Positions 8,503-17,000 of a stretch of 64,000 bases of DNA are shown in pieces. The translations under genes and the position numbers were made by a program. Positions within the stretch are counted from its first letter, which is position 1; each line of letters starts with the position of its first letter. Location: positions 1 to 64,000 of the forward strand of contig JAHBNG010000064.1 in assembly GCA_019217005.1 (NCBI GenBank). Reading direction: 5' to 3'. The stretch comes from Chloroflexi bacterium TSY. Lineage in GTDB: Bacteria; Chloroflexota; Anaerolineae; Caldilineales; Caldilineaceae. The notes beneath the pieces are model-generated. The model saw only the letters and a program-made list of their open reading frames with translations, ran no database searches and was not told where the DNA came from.

Positions 8503-10073
8503 ATGCAATTGCCGATAGTGAATGTAGCGCCACTGGTCAGGGAGCATAGCGAAACCTTTCGTTCAGTATTTGCCAATCGTAAACAGTTTCGCCACTTTGA
8601 AAACTATCTGACGGGTCTGATGGTCTTGGACAACAAAAGCATGGCAAATATTGCCCGCTGCATTCTAGATAGTGCAGATAAGACGAATATATCACGGTAT
8701 TTGAGTGAAGCTCCTTGGCGAGCCGAAAAACTCAATGATGAGCGTATAGGTTACATGAAGTCAGAGACAGCACAATACCAACGTTCAGAGTCAGAATCGG
8801 TATTAGCGATTGACGATACACTATGTGAACACGTGGGAAGTCTGTTCGAGTATATCGACACCCACTACAATCATAGCAATGGTCAGCATCCACTGGCTCA
8901 TAACTTAGTCACAAGTCACTATGTCAGTGGCGCTGTTCGTTTTCCGGTCGATGCAAGTATCTACCGACGGTACGAAGAGTTTACCGACTGGGAAGCATTT
9001 GTGGAAAACCATTTCCCAGTGACTGAGATTCCCAAGAAAAAAGAAAGAACGAACCGCTTTTCATAAACGAGTGGATAGCCACCTATTAACTGACCCCGCC
9101 TTTCGAGGGCTAGACGAAGCGTTTAAGACCAAGATAACCATTGCCAGTGAACTGGTTGAAAAAAAGCTGTTGAACGAACCCTTATCTTTGGTTGGGCTCT
9201 CTTCGATGGTTGGTATCTCGCTCCAGATCTTCTAGCTGTACTCGATCGTCTGAATAAAGATTGGATCAGCATCTTGAAGTGCAATCGCAATCTGGAGACA
9301 AATAGCTTTCGTTTGCGAGATGAAGACGGTCAGCCGATAACTTTCGAGGGGCCACATATTAAAGTCAAAGAGTTGGTCCCCTACATCCCCCAGAATGCCT
9401 ACAAACCTGTCACCATTGATGGTCGTACTTACGGGGTGGTTCATTTTAGGCGGACAATTAGGTTTACATTTTTTGCAAAGAGAAAAGATGTTTATATTTT
9501 CTACTTTGAGCCATGCTCAGGCAGAAAATGACCTCATATAGATTTTTATCTATGTATCAAAAGTGTAAACCTAATTCTGAACCACCCCGTACTTACTATA
9601 CCTTTACCATGACTGTGCGTATCCCTTCTATCGGCAAGGTACGCATCGTGATTAGTTTTGATAATCCTGAATTGCAAGGCAATTAGGCCGTTTTAGTGAC
9701 CAATCGCACTGATTGTAATGCCAAACGCATTCTCTCGATTTACCTGCTTCGTTGGCCTATCGAGACGGTTTATCAGGATGGTAAACAACTGCTTGGCCTT
9801 GATGAATATTGCATGCGAACTGCCCACGCCTTTCAAAAACATTGGTCTCTGGTCTTCGTGGCTTATTCTCTCTTGCACCTTGATTGTTTGGGACCATCAT
9901 TGGCTAAAACTCAATTCTCGCCCAGCAAATCCCTTGGTGAGGCTACTCGGCAGCAAGCTCAGTCACTAATTCAAGATCTCATCTTGACTGCACATCATGC
10001 CTTGAATGACGGACAGGAGATTGCAGAGGTCTTCGCTACCCTTTTCGCCAAACAGCAGGCCTGCTCTGCTTAA
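8503..10073 (+). pseudogene. Broken DDE transposase (IS4/IS701 type)
   Basis: The N-terminal piece (8503-9066) has FENYLTGLMVLDNKSMANIAR and LAIDDTLCEHVG, the latter holding the first acidic catalytic residue. The C-terminal piece (from about 9696) has RWPIETVYQDGKQLLGLDEY, the YREK-like region with the catalytic Glu. The reading frame shifts near 9050 and again near 9200, meets a stop TAG near 9684, and is split by a 156-base element at 9433-9588. The transposase is inactive. It cannot move this copy. Confidence 0.85.
9433..9588. mobile_element. 155-bp MITE family 1, copy 1
   Basis: The ends are GGGGTGGTTCA and TGAACCACCCC, with inner TTAGGTTTACA on both sides. An 8-base duplication GTACTTAC flanks it (9425-9432 and 9589-9596). 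It lies in the IS transposase gene and differs by about one base from the copy at 19663-19817. Confidence 0.9.
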
Positions 10074-10160
10074 TTTTGACTTTGTCAAATCCGGCACCTG
10101 CTCAAAATACAACTATCGAGTACTATAGCCTTTCAGGAAAAGATTTTCTTGTCGTTGATG

Positions 10161-10210
10161 GCATTTCAGCCGGTCAGCCAGAGAACTGACGAGCTGACCG
10201 GCTGAAATGC
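10161..10210. repeat. Perfect 18-bp stem hairpin
   Basis: GCATTTCAGCCGGTCAGC at 10161-10178 pairs with its exact complement at 10193-10210 across a 14-base loop. It lies between the IS and the enolase-superfamily gene. No T-run follows, so it is more likely a dispersed palindrome or mRNA stabiliser than a terminator. Confidence 0.7.
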
Positions 10211-10263
10211 TGACAAGCTACTGTTTCGCGTGGAAAAACATTATCTGAACATCTATATAAAAA

Positions 10264-11373
10264 ATGAAAATCACAGACATTCGCGTCGATACAGATGAAG
10301 GACTCATCGGTTATTCCGAGTCCTTTCGTGTTCCACCTGGCGTGGCTATGGCAGTGATGCATGGCAGCGATTCCTTTCTGGGACGCTTCCTCATTGGCGA
10401 AGAACTCACCCACCCCGAACGTCTCTGGCAGAAGCTCTACGACAGCATTATGCACTATAATCGGCGGGGCTGGGCGCTGATGTGTCTGGGTGCTTTGGAT
10501 ATTGCGGTTTGGGATCTTTACGGCAAAAAATTGAATCAGCCAGTCTACGAACTGCTGGGCGGTGCACAGCGCGGCTACTTTCAGACACCCGAGTCGAATC
10601 CCGTCATTGAGGTCGTGCCCTATTGCACTATCGTATCAGATCAGTGGGACAGCGAGGCAATGGTGGAAAGCCAGGTTGAGCGAGCCTTGATCCTCAAAGA
10701 AAAGGGCTACCGGGCATTCAAGGTCGAACCGATGATGTCTTCTGTCAAGAACATTCTTGAGTTGGCGACTCGTGCCAGAGATGCTCTGGGGCCCGACTTG
10801 ATGCTGGCCGTGGATGTTGGCTATCGCTTTAACGATGTACAGGTCTGCAAACGCATCTGCCGAGTTCTGGAAGAGCTGGATGTCTACTTTTTTGAAACGC
10901 CGTTTCCCGTAGATAGCTTCGACCCCTATGCCCGTTTGGCAGAGAGCACCAGCATTCCCCTTGCGATGGGCGAGCATGCTGTCAGCCGGTGGGAGCTGCA
11001 ACATATGATCGATTATGGAAAAGTCCATGTTGTACAGCCATACATGAATACCTGCGGCGGGATCACGGAAGCCAAGCGCATCGTCGAGATCGCCCAAAGT
11101 CGAGGTGCTCTGGTGATTCCCGGTAATTGGTCAACGCAGATTCTGGGGGCGGCCACGGTGCATCTTGCTCTTTATTCAACCATTACGCCCTATATAGAAT
11201 TTGCACCAGCTGAAGTGTTTGATTCGCCGTTGCGTCAGAAAATTCAGGATCTGGGGCATCCGGTCGTAAATGGTGCCATTCAAACCCCTAGCCGTCCCGG
11301 TATCGGCATTGAGCTGCACCAAGACCTAATTGATCAATACAGACTTCATTCACCTATACTTGGTTCAGCGTGA
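10264..11373 (+). CDS. Enolase-superfamily (mandelate racemase/muconate lactonizing type) enzyme
   Basis: The 369-residue product shows the family pattern: TDEGLIGYSES at the N-terminus, YRAFKVEP with the catalytic-lysine region, metal ligands in LAVDVGYRF (Asp), FFETPFPVD (Glu) and MGEHAVSRW (Glu), and a C-terminal VIPGNWSTQILGAA. Such enzymes abstract a proton next to a carboxylate, often as sugar-acid dehydratases, which fits the sugar-transport context. The protein runs from MKITDIRV straight into DTDEGLIG. The usual 20-40 residues of the capping domain between these segments are missing, which may impair specificity or activity. No good ribosome site precedes the ATG. Confidence 0.8.
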   Translation: MKITDIRVDTDEGLIGYSESFRVPPGVAMAVMHGSDSFLGRFLIGEELTHPERLWQKLYDSIMHYNRRGWALMCLGALDIAVWDLYGKKLNQPVYELLGGAQRGYFQTPESNPVIEVVPYCTIVSDQWDSEAMVESQVERALILKEKGYRAFKVEPMMSSVKNILELATRARDALGPDLMLAVDVGYRFNDVQVCKRICRVLEELDVYFFETPFPVDSFDPYARLAESTSIPLAMGEHAVSRWELQHMIDYGKVHVVQPYMNTCGGITEAKRIVEIAQSRGALVIPGNWSTQILGAATVHLALYSTITPYIEFAPAEVFDSPLRQKIQDLGHPVVNGAIQTPSRPGIGIELHQDLIDQYRLHSPILGSA

Positions 11374-11394
11374 GATCAGGGGTTTTAGGGGACT

Positions 11395-11646
11395 CAGTCG
11401 ATCCAAAATGTGTCTTTTATCCGCGGAGGCAGCATTCTCTATTACACGCAGTAGACATAATCCTGCATTTCTCAGTCAAAACAGACTCGAGCGGGCCAAA
11501 TGGTCCGAGATTCTCTACTGCGTCTTTTTTCGCCATTTGAACGCTCTACCTCTGAGAAATCCTACTGCGTGTAATCTCTAATGCGGCTCTACTCGACCGT
11601 GACCGGCGTAAGAGAACGCCTATTCCGCAGAAATTTGGATCTACTG
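11395..11646. mobile_element. 252-bp inverted-repeat element related to the 215-bp family
   Basis: The left end CAGTCGATCCAAA and right end AAATTTGGATCTACTG match the termini of the 215-bp family. A 5-base duplication GGACT flanks it (11390-11394 and 11647-11651). The interior differs and contains its own inverted repeat ATTACACGCAGTAG (11441-11454 and 11562-11575). A further imperfect inverted repeat follows at 11653-11702. Together these fill the 374-base gap before the dehydrogenase gene. Confidence 0.75.
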
Positions 11647-11747
11647 GGACTAGGGATTGGGGATTTGTTTCTCTGGTTCCCAGTCCTGGATCTCCAATCC
11701 CAGAATGAACGAATCTTTCCTGAAGAATAACCCGTAGGAGATTTGCC

Positions 11748-12719
11748 ATGTTACGTGTCGCGAAACCCGAAGGCTTCGGCAATGTCATCCTTGAAGAAGC
11801 ACCCATCCCTCAATGTGGTCCACGCGATGTGTTGGTCAAAAGCCATGTCAGCTTGATCAGCCGTGGCTCGGAGATTTTGCGGCGCTATATGCACGAGGAG
11901 GCCATCGATCCAGCCATTATGGGCTACTCAGTCGCTGGGGTTGTGGAAGCGGTGGGGGAGGAAGCCGCCACGCGTTTCCAACCGGGGGATCGGGTTGCCG
12001 CAGTTGCTCCTCACGCACAGTATGTGATTCAAGATATCGACGCAATGGATGGCACGCGCGTCTGGCCGATCCCTGATGAACTCTCATTTGAGCAAGCCAC
12101 CTTTCTGCCCTTGGCGACCGGCGGCGTCATGTGGGCGCAGACACCCGGCATTCGGCCGGGTGATACGGTCGTCGTCCTCGGGCAAGGGCTAGTGGGCAAT
12201 CTGGTCATGCAGGCGGCACGGCAGCATCTGTTGGCGCAGCTTGTGACAGTGGATACGATAGAGGCGCGCTGCAATCTATCAAAGCAGCTCGGTGCGGACG
12301 CGGCCATTAACGCAACAGAATCGGATCCCGTGGTAGCCGTGCGTGAACTGACGAACGGCACTGGAGCCGATGTGGTGATCGATTGCGTTGGCGGTAAACC
12401 AGGGCTGACCTCATTTGCCCAAGCCCAAGAGATGGTCCGCGATGGCGGTACCCTGCATCTCATCGGTCTTTATCATGGCGAGCCTCTGCCGTTAGACGCA
12501 AGCAAGATTCAGCGTCGACGGCTAATAGGAGGCTATTATGAAACCGAGGCCCGTTCCGTCATGCTGCCGCGGACTATCGAGTTAATACAAGCCGGACGCA
12601 TACGCATAGAACCCCTGATCAGCCACCGCTTTCCCTTCACCCAGGCCAAAGATGCATATGATCTACTCTATGAACGGTTGGGCGAAGCGATGGGTGTACT
12701 GCTAGTTTGGACTGGATAA
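11748..12719 (+). CDS. Zinc-less medium-chain dehydrogenase
   Basis: The 323-residue protein has a GroES-like N-terminal part and a Rossmann domain with VVVLGQGLVGNL and the following VTVDTIEAR loop. In place of the catalytic zinc Cys motif it has LISRGSEI, and no four-Cys structural zinc lobe is present. It is thus an MDR-superfamily oxidoreductase that probably does not use zinc. It resembles the bi-domain or threonine-dehydrogenase-like proteins often found beside sugar transporters. GTAGGAG lies 8 bases before the ATG. It is followed 39 bases later by the second sugar SBP gene. Confidence 0.8.
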   Translation: MLRVAKPEGFGNVILEEAPIPQCGPRDVLVKSHVSLISRGSEILRRYMHEEAIDPAIMGYSVAGVVEAVGEEAATRFQPGDRVAAVAPHAQYVIQDIDAMDGTRVWPIPDELSFEQATFLPLATGGVMWAQTPGIRPGDTVVVLGQGLVGNLVMQAARQHLLAQLVTVDTIEARCNLSKQLGADAAINATESDPVVAVRELTNGTGADVVIDCVGGKPGLTSFAQAQEMVRDGGTLHLIGLYHGEPLPLDASKIQRRRLIGGYYETEARSVMLPRTIELIQAGRIRIEPLISHRFPFTQAKDAYDLLYERLGEAMGVLLVWTG

Positions 12720-12758
12720 TCAGTAGATATCAACCTAACATTCAAAGGAGAACAGACA

Positions 12759-14111
12759 ATGAGCCAATACCATCCGCTAAATCGTCGAGACATGTTAAAA
12801 GCCCTCGGTCTACTGGGGGCAAGCACGATGGCTGCAGCTTGTGGGCCGACAGGAGCACCGGTCCCGAGCGCCACGACTGCTCCCGCCCAGGAGCAAGACA
12901 GTGCTGAGACAGGTGATAAAAAGTATAGCGGTGTGACCTTACGCATGTTGACCCAGGCGGGCGTCGCCTATGAACCTGCCTTTGTGGCTTGGGCAGATGA
13001 ATTTACTGCACAGACGGGCGCACAAGTCGAGTTTGAGTTTGCACCATGGGAAACGCTCATGCCCAAAGTGCAGGCCGATCTGGCATCCGGCTCACCTCAG
13101 TTCGATCTCTTCTGCAACGATATCGAATTCCAGTATACCATCTGGCCCGAACTCGAACCGATTAACGACTTTATCGACGGCACAGGCTACGACATGGAGG
13201 GCTTTTTTGCACCTATCTACAACTATGGTGAGGGAATTGCCGGACAAGCAGGCGTGCGCTATGGTCTGCCCGTGATTACGGGCGTCTCGGTTCTCTTCTA
13301 TCGCACGGATCTGATCGACAGCTTCCCAACGACCTGGGCCGACTATGAAGCAATGTTGGCCGCCAATACCAATGGTGATACACACGGTCTCTCCTTTGCA
13401 GGTGTGACAGCACAACTAGTCAAGCTCTTCCTGGCCCGCTACTGGTCACAAGGCGATCCGTTGATGACACCAGATTGGCAGCCACTCATCAACGGCGAAA
13501 AGGGCGTCAAGGCGCTGACTATGCTCAAGGATCACATGACCAACTATGCGCCCCCGGGCATCCTCGCCTGGGACAACCCAGAAGCGGCCAATGCTTTCTT
13601 GGCCGGCGACGTGGCGGTTATGGAAGGCTGGGGAGCCTTTATTCTGCCCTCGCTCAACGATCCGGATAAGTCCAACGTGGTCGACAATTGGTCGATTGCG
13701 CCCTATCCAGAAAATGGCACGGGAAACGTGGTGCAACACAACGTAGTCATGCTTAAGACCTCGCAGAACAAAGAGGCCGCCTTTGACCTGATGGCTCACC
13801 TCTCCAATCCTGCCAACGCCAAAGCAGGTGCTCTCGACTTTGGCATGGACCCCGCACGTAAAACCGTCTACACAGATGATGATGTTGTTGCCGCTCGTCC
13901 CTACATGCCCAAGTATGCGACTGTGTTAGAAGCAGGCAAACCCTTCACGCCTGGCGTTCCCCAATGGCTCGAAATGTTTATCTCAGTGGGGGAAGGGGCA
14001 TCCAAAGCGCTTTCAGAGCAAGCCACACCCCAGGAAGCATTGGATGAAATTGCGGCCAAGTGGGTTGAATTGATCGAGCAGAATCCTCTTGACTTTGAGT
14101 ATGCGGGATAA
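12759..14111 (+). CDS. Sugar ABC transporter solute-binding lipoprotein (family 1), second system
   Basis: The 450-residue product begins with a twin-arginine-like NRRDMLKALGLLG segment ending at MAAACGPTG, a lipoprotein Cys. A Thr/Pro/Ser-rich linker follows, then a family 1 binding domain. AAAGGAG precedes the ATG. It heads an operon with permeases at 14125 and 15173 and an ATPase at 17001. It would deliver a sugar or polyol to that system; the ligand is unknown. Confidence 0.88.
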   Translation: MSQYHPLNRRDMLKALGLLGASTMAAACGPTGAPVPSATTAPAQEQDSAETGDKKYSGVTLRMLTQAGVAYEPAFVAWADEFTAQTGAQVEFEFAPWETLMPKVQADLASGSPQFDLFCNDIEFQYTIWPELEPINDFIDGTGYDMEGFFAPIYNYGEGIAGQAGVRYGLPVITGVSVLFYRTDLIDSFPTTWADYEAMLAANTNGDTHGLSFAGVTAQLVKLFLARYWSQGDPLMTPDWQPLINGEKGVKALTMLKDHMTNYAPPGILAWDNPEAANAFLAGDVAVMEGWGAFILPSLNDPDKSNVVDNWSIAPYPENGTGNVVQHNVVMLKTSQNKEAAFDLMAHLSNPANAKAGALDFGMDPARKTVYTDDDVVAARPYMPKYATVLEAGKPFTPGVPQWLEMFISVGEGASKALSEQATPQEALDEIAAKWVELIEQNPLDFEYAG

Positions 14112-14124
14112 CTAAGGATTCTCT

Positions 14125-15021
14125 GTGAACGATCAGGTCGTTGTCCAGAATCACAGCCGCGAACGTTGGGTTTCGGCCCTTTTTCTCGCGCCTGCCATTA
14201 CCTTTCTGCTTTTGACGTCAGTCTATCCCCTGCTTTACAGTTTGCGGTTGAGCTTCTTTTCGTGGAACATGACGGTACCCAACTCCCAGCCCGTCTTTAT
14301 TGGATTGCGCAATTACACGCGCCTGTTGGATGATGCCAACTTTCTTTCCAGCGTACGCATCACGCTCATCTTCGTTGCTGTGTCGGTCAGCATCGAGTTC
14401 CTGTTGGGTATGGCACTGGCACTGTTGGCTACGTCGCGAGTGCGGGCAATTGGGTTGATCCGCACGGTGTTGCTTGTTCCATTGATGATGACGCCAGTGG
14501 TGGTAGGTGTGCTTTGGCGCACCCTTTACCACTCGACCTACGGAGCCATCAACTTTTTCATTGGTCTGTTTGGTATTCCGCCCCAAACCTGGATTGGCGA
14601 TCCCAGGCAGGCTCTGGCCGCAGTCATTACTGTGGAAATCTGGCAGCAGTTGCCCATTGTGGTTTTCATTCTGGCTGCGGGTATTCAGTCGCTACCGGTG
14701 GATCTATACAAGGCGGCGCGCGTCGATGGTGCATCGACCTGGCAGATTTTTCGCGAGATCACCCTGCCCTTGCTGCGCCCGGTGATTATTGTCGTGCTGC
14801 TGCTGCGAATCATGGACGCCTTTCGCGTCTTTGATATCATCTGGACCCTGACCTTTGGTGGCCCAGGCCGCACGACCGAACTACTCTCAATACTCATCTA
14901 CAAAAGTGGGTTGCAGTTCTTCCAGATCGGTCAAGCAAGCGCAATGTCCTGGCTTTTTTTGATTACGATCTTTCTGATCTCGATCTTCTTTATTCGAGAG
15001 CTGCAAAGAAGGAATCAATAG
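14125..15021 (+). CDS. Sugar ABC transporter permease (MalF type), second system
   Basis: This is a 298-residue membrane protein with a GTG start 13 bases after the SBP stop. It has six predicted hydrophobic segments, starting with ALFLAPAITFLLLTSVYPL. Its EAA loop is KAARVDGASTWQIFREITLP, and RVFDIIWTLTFGGPGRTTE is the conserved region after it. It pairs with the permease at 15173. Confidence 0.88.
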   Translation: MNDQVVVQNHSRERWVSALFLAPAITFLLLTSVYPLLYSLRLSFFSWNMTVPNSQPVFIGLRNYTRLLDDANFLSSVRITLIFVAVSVSIEFLLGMALALLATSRVRAIGLIRTVLLVPLMMTPVVVGVLWRTLYHSTYGAINFFIGLFGIPPQTWIGDPRQALAAVITVEIWQQLPIVVFILAAGIQSLPVDLYKAARVDGASTWQIFREITLPLLRPVIIVVLLLRIMDAFRVFDIIWTLTFGGPGRTTELLSILIYKSGLQFFQIGQASAMSWLFLITIFLISIFFIRELQRRNQ

Positions 15022-15050
15022 GTGTCGTTCCCCGAAGCGTCGGATTATCC

Positions 15051-15133
15051 TGCACTCGCTCATAGATGAGAATAAATTCGCCTGTTTTTCCCGACTGAAT
15101 GTGGTCAAATTTATCCTCATCTATGGCAGTGCA
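15051..15133. repeat. Palindromic element between permease genes
   Basis: TGCACT...CATAGATGAG on the left pairs with CTCATCTATG...AGTGCA on the right. The same CATAGATGAGAA arm occurs at 36499-36568. It separates the two permease genes of the second sugar system and covers the region just before the likely start at 15173. Confidence 0.65.
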
Positions 15134-15172
15134 GAGTATACGCTCGACAACACACGAATTGGACAGTCGTCA

Positions 15173-16027
15173 ATGCAGAGTACACCCAATTATCGAGCAC
15201 GGCGTGCAGTCGAGAACTTCATCCTCTATCTGACCACGGCGATTGTCCTGGTCGTGGTCGCTTTTCCCGCATATTGGCTGGTGACCACGGCCTTCAAATA
15301 TGAGATCGACACCATTGTCAGCCCGCCCATTATTCTTCCTCTGCGGGGGACGTTGGCGAATTTCCGGCTGGTGCTGAATGCGCCTGATATCAGTCGCTTC
15401 TTTGTCAACAGCGTTGGTGTGGCGCTGACGAGTACCGGGGTGGCCATCCTCTTTGGATCGCTCGCAGCCTATGCTCTTGCCAAAAGCTATCTTTCCTTTG
15501 CCTTTCGCCAGACGGCCATGATCTGGATTCTCATTACCCGCATCTACCCGCCTGTGACCACGGCCATTCCCTACTTTGTCATCATTCGTAGCCTGGGCAT
15601 TTCGGACACCCACCTGGCCCTCATCATCACCCACGTCACCTATGCATTGCCGTTTGTCATTTGGCTCATGCTCGGCTTCTTCCAGGATTTGCCTGCGGAG
15701 ATCGAGAAAGCGGCTATTGTAGATGGCTGTTCGCTCTGGCAACGCTTTGGCCAAGTCGTGCTCCCCTTGACCCTGCCTGGTATTGCCGTTACGGCCATCT
15801 TCACCTTTATCTACTCCTGGAACGAGTTTCTCTACGCCTCCATGCTCACTTCTGTTAACGCCAAAACGCTACCCGTGGTCATTTCCGGCTACATGTCGGA
15901 CAAGTTCCTGCGTTGGGGCGAAATGTCGGCCCTGGCATCCATGATGATACTGCCTGTGATGATCTTTGCGGCCTTTACGCAACGATATTTGGTCCGTGGT
16001 TTGACCTTTGGTGCTGTAAAGGAATAG
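15173..16027 (+). CDS. Sugar ABC transporter permease (MalG type), second system
   Basis: The protein of about 284 residues is taken from the ATG at 15173. An in-frame GTG at 15101 would add residues encoded by the palindromic repeat and was not used. It has a hydrophobic N-terminal segment, the EAA loop EKAAIVDGCSLWQRFGQVVLP, and the C-terminal RGLTFGAVKE typical of this class. It forms the channel with the 14125 product. No strong ribosome site precedes the chosen start. Confidence 0.85.
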   Translation: MQSTPNYRARRAVENFILYLTTAIVLVVVAFPAYWLVTTAFKYEIDTIVSPPIILPLRGTLANFRLVLNAPDISRFFVNSVGVALTSTGVAILFGSLAAYALAKSYLSFAFRQTAMIWILITRIYPPVTTAIPYFVIIRSLGISDTHLALIITHVTYALPFVIWLMLGFFQDLPAEIEKAAIVDGCSLWQRFGQVVLPLTLPGIAVTAIFTFIYSWNEFLYASMLTSVNAKTLPVVISGYMSDKFLRWGEMSALASMMILPVMIFAAFTQRYLVRGLTFGAVKE

Positions 16028-16105
16028 TTATTTTTGGGTAACTGTTAGCCGAAGACTGATTGTACGACTGAGCTTAGTCCCCGTAACTCTACACAGTTAC
16101 GTCTG

Positions 16106-16114
16106 TGGTATAAT
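16106..16114 (+). promoter_or_regulatory. Extended -10 promoter before the toxin-antitoxin pair
   Basis: TGGTATAAT matches an extended -10 box (TGn plus TATAAT) 37 bases before the antitoxin start. No clear -35 was seen. A separate promoter would let the inserted pair be transcribed apart from the sugar operon. Confidence 0.45.
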
Positions 16115-16150
16115 TGCCGTAATTCAAATGTGCATGTTAGGGAGGTTATG

Positions 16151-16597
16151 ATGACCACACAACCCCAAACCACTTTAGATTCTCCATCCAATGGCGTGGT
16201 AAAAGAGTGGCAGTTACCCGGAGACACATCCGTGGTCCGTATTTTGGAAACCGAATTGGGCCCAATGATCAGCAACAGTCGAGTGTCTATCTATGATGTA
16301 ATGGAAGCATACGATGAAGGTTTTCCAAGCTGGGAAATCAACAAAATCTACAATCTATCACCACATCAAGTCAAGGTGGCTCTCGCCTATATTGAAGAGC
16401 ATCGGCCTCAGCTAGAATCGGAGTTAGAGGAAATCCTCATTCACAAAGCGGAACGTGAGCGTTATTATCGGGAGTTGGAAGCCGAAATAAGAAAGAAACG
16501 CCCTGTAGAGATGACGCCACGACGTGCAGCGCTGCATAAACTGATTGAAGAGAGTCGGCAGCGGTGGGGCCTCGACGATGCAGATCATTCTCAGTGA
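16151..16597 (+). CDS. DUF433-type antitoxin-like protein
   Basis: The 148-residue product contains RVSIYDVMEAYDEGFPSWEI and a winged-helix-like LSPHQVKVALAYIEEHRP, the core of the DUF433 family. This family is found next to PIN-like DUF5615 proteins and is thought to be the antitoxin. A charged C-terminal helix (about residues 95-148) makes it longer than usual. AGGGAGG lies 5 bases before the ATG at 16151; the ATG at 16148 is too close to it. The gene overlaps the partner by 20 bases. Confidence 0.75.
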   Translation: MTTQPQTTLDSPSNGVVKEWQLPGDTSVVRILETELGPMISNSRVSIYDVMEAYDEGFPSWEINKIYNLSPHQVKVALAYIEEHRPQLESELEEILIHKAERERYYRELEAEIRKKRPVEMTPRRAALHKLIEESRQRWGLDDADHSQ

Positions 16598-16982
16598 TCA
16601 TAATTGTGAAGGACAAGCCCAAGCGATATTTGACGATTTGCGTTATCAGGGGGAGTGGCTGGACTTGGTTCCCATGGAACTGAAATGGTTTGATGACGTA
16701 GGGTTGTTGTCTACAGCAGATGACAAGGTTGTTTGGGAATTTTGTCAAGAAATGGGCTATCTTCTATTAACAGGCAATCGCAGCACAAAAGCCGATGCCA
16801 AATCGCTTGAATATCAGATCCGCGATCTTGCGACGCCAAACTGTCTATCCGTATTGACAATTGGCAACTTGAAACGTGTCTTGCCTGATATCAATTATCG
16901 ACGGCGTTGCGCCATCCGTTTGGCAACAATCGTTGATGAATTACACCTCTGCCGAGGCGTCATTCGTCTTTTTCTCCCCTAA
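16578..16982 (+). CDS. DUF5615 PIN-like toxin candidate
   Basis: The 134-residue product begins MQIILSDHNCEG, with an early Asp as in PIN-like nucleases, and later has GYLLLTGNRSTKAD with another acidic position. This layout fits the DUF5615/COG4634 group. The start lies inside the antitoxin gene (20-base overlap), which implies translational coupling. The pair interrupts a sugar operon between the second permease and the ATPase gene. RNase activity is assumed from the fold, not shown. Confidence 0.65.
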   Translation: MQIILSDHNCEGQAQAIFDDLRYQGEWLDLVPMELKWFDDVGLLSTADDKVVWEFCQEMGYLLLTGNRSTKADAKSLEYQIRDLATPNCLSVLTIGNLKRVLPDINYRRRCAIRLATIVDELHLCRGVIRLFLP

Positions 16983-17000
16983 AAGCTTGGAACCCTACTT

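Larger units (their letters stand above)
8400..10121 (+). mobile_element. Decayed IS4/IS701-type insertion sequence with target duplication
   Basis: The terminal inverted repeats are ACTCGATAGTTGT on the left and ACAACTATCGAGT on the right. A 5-base direct repeat ACTAT flanks the element at 8395-8399 and 10122-10126. The 1,722-base element includes a 156-base element (9433-9588) inserted in its transposase gene. Without that insert it would be about 1.56 kb. The same right end occurs at 1-18. Confidence 0.85.

Noticed and set aside
15170..15754. Minus-strand open frame of 194 codons
   Set aside because: It lies wholly opposite a permease gene, has low-complexity charged composition and no ribosome site; it is a shadow frame.
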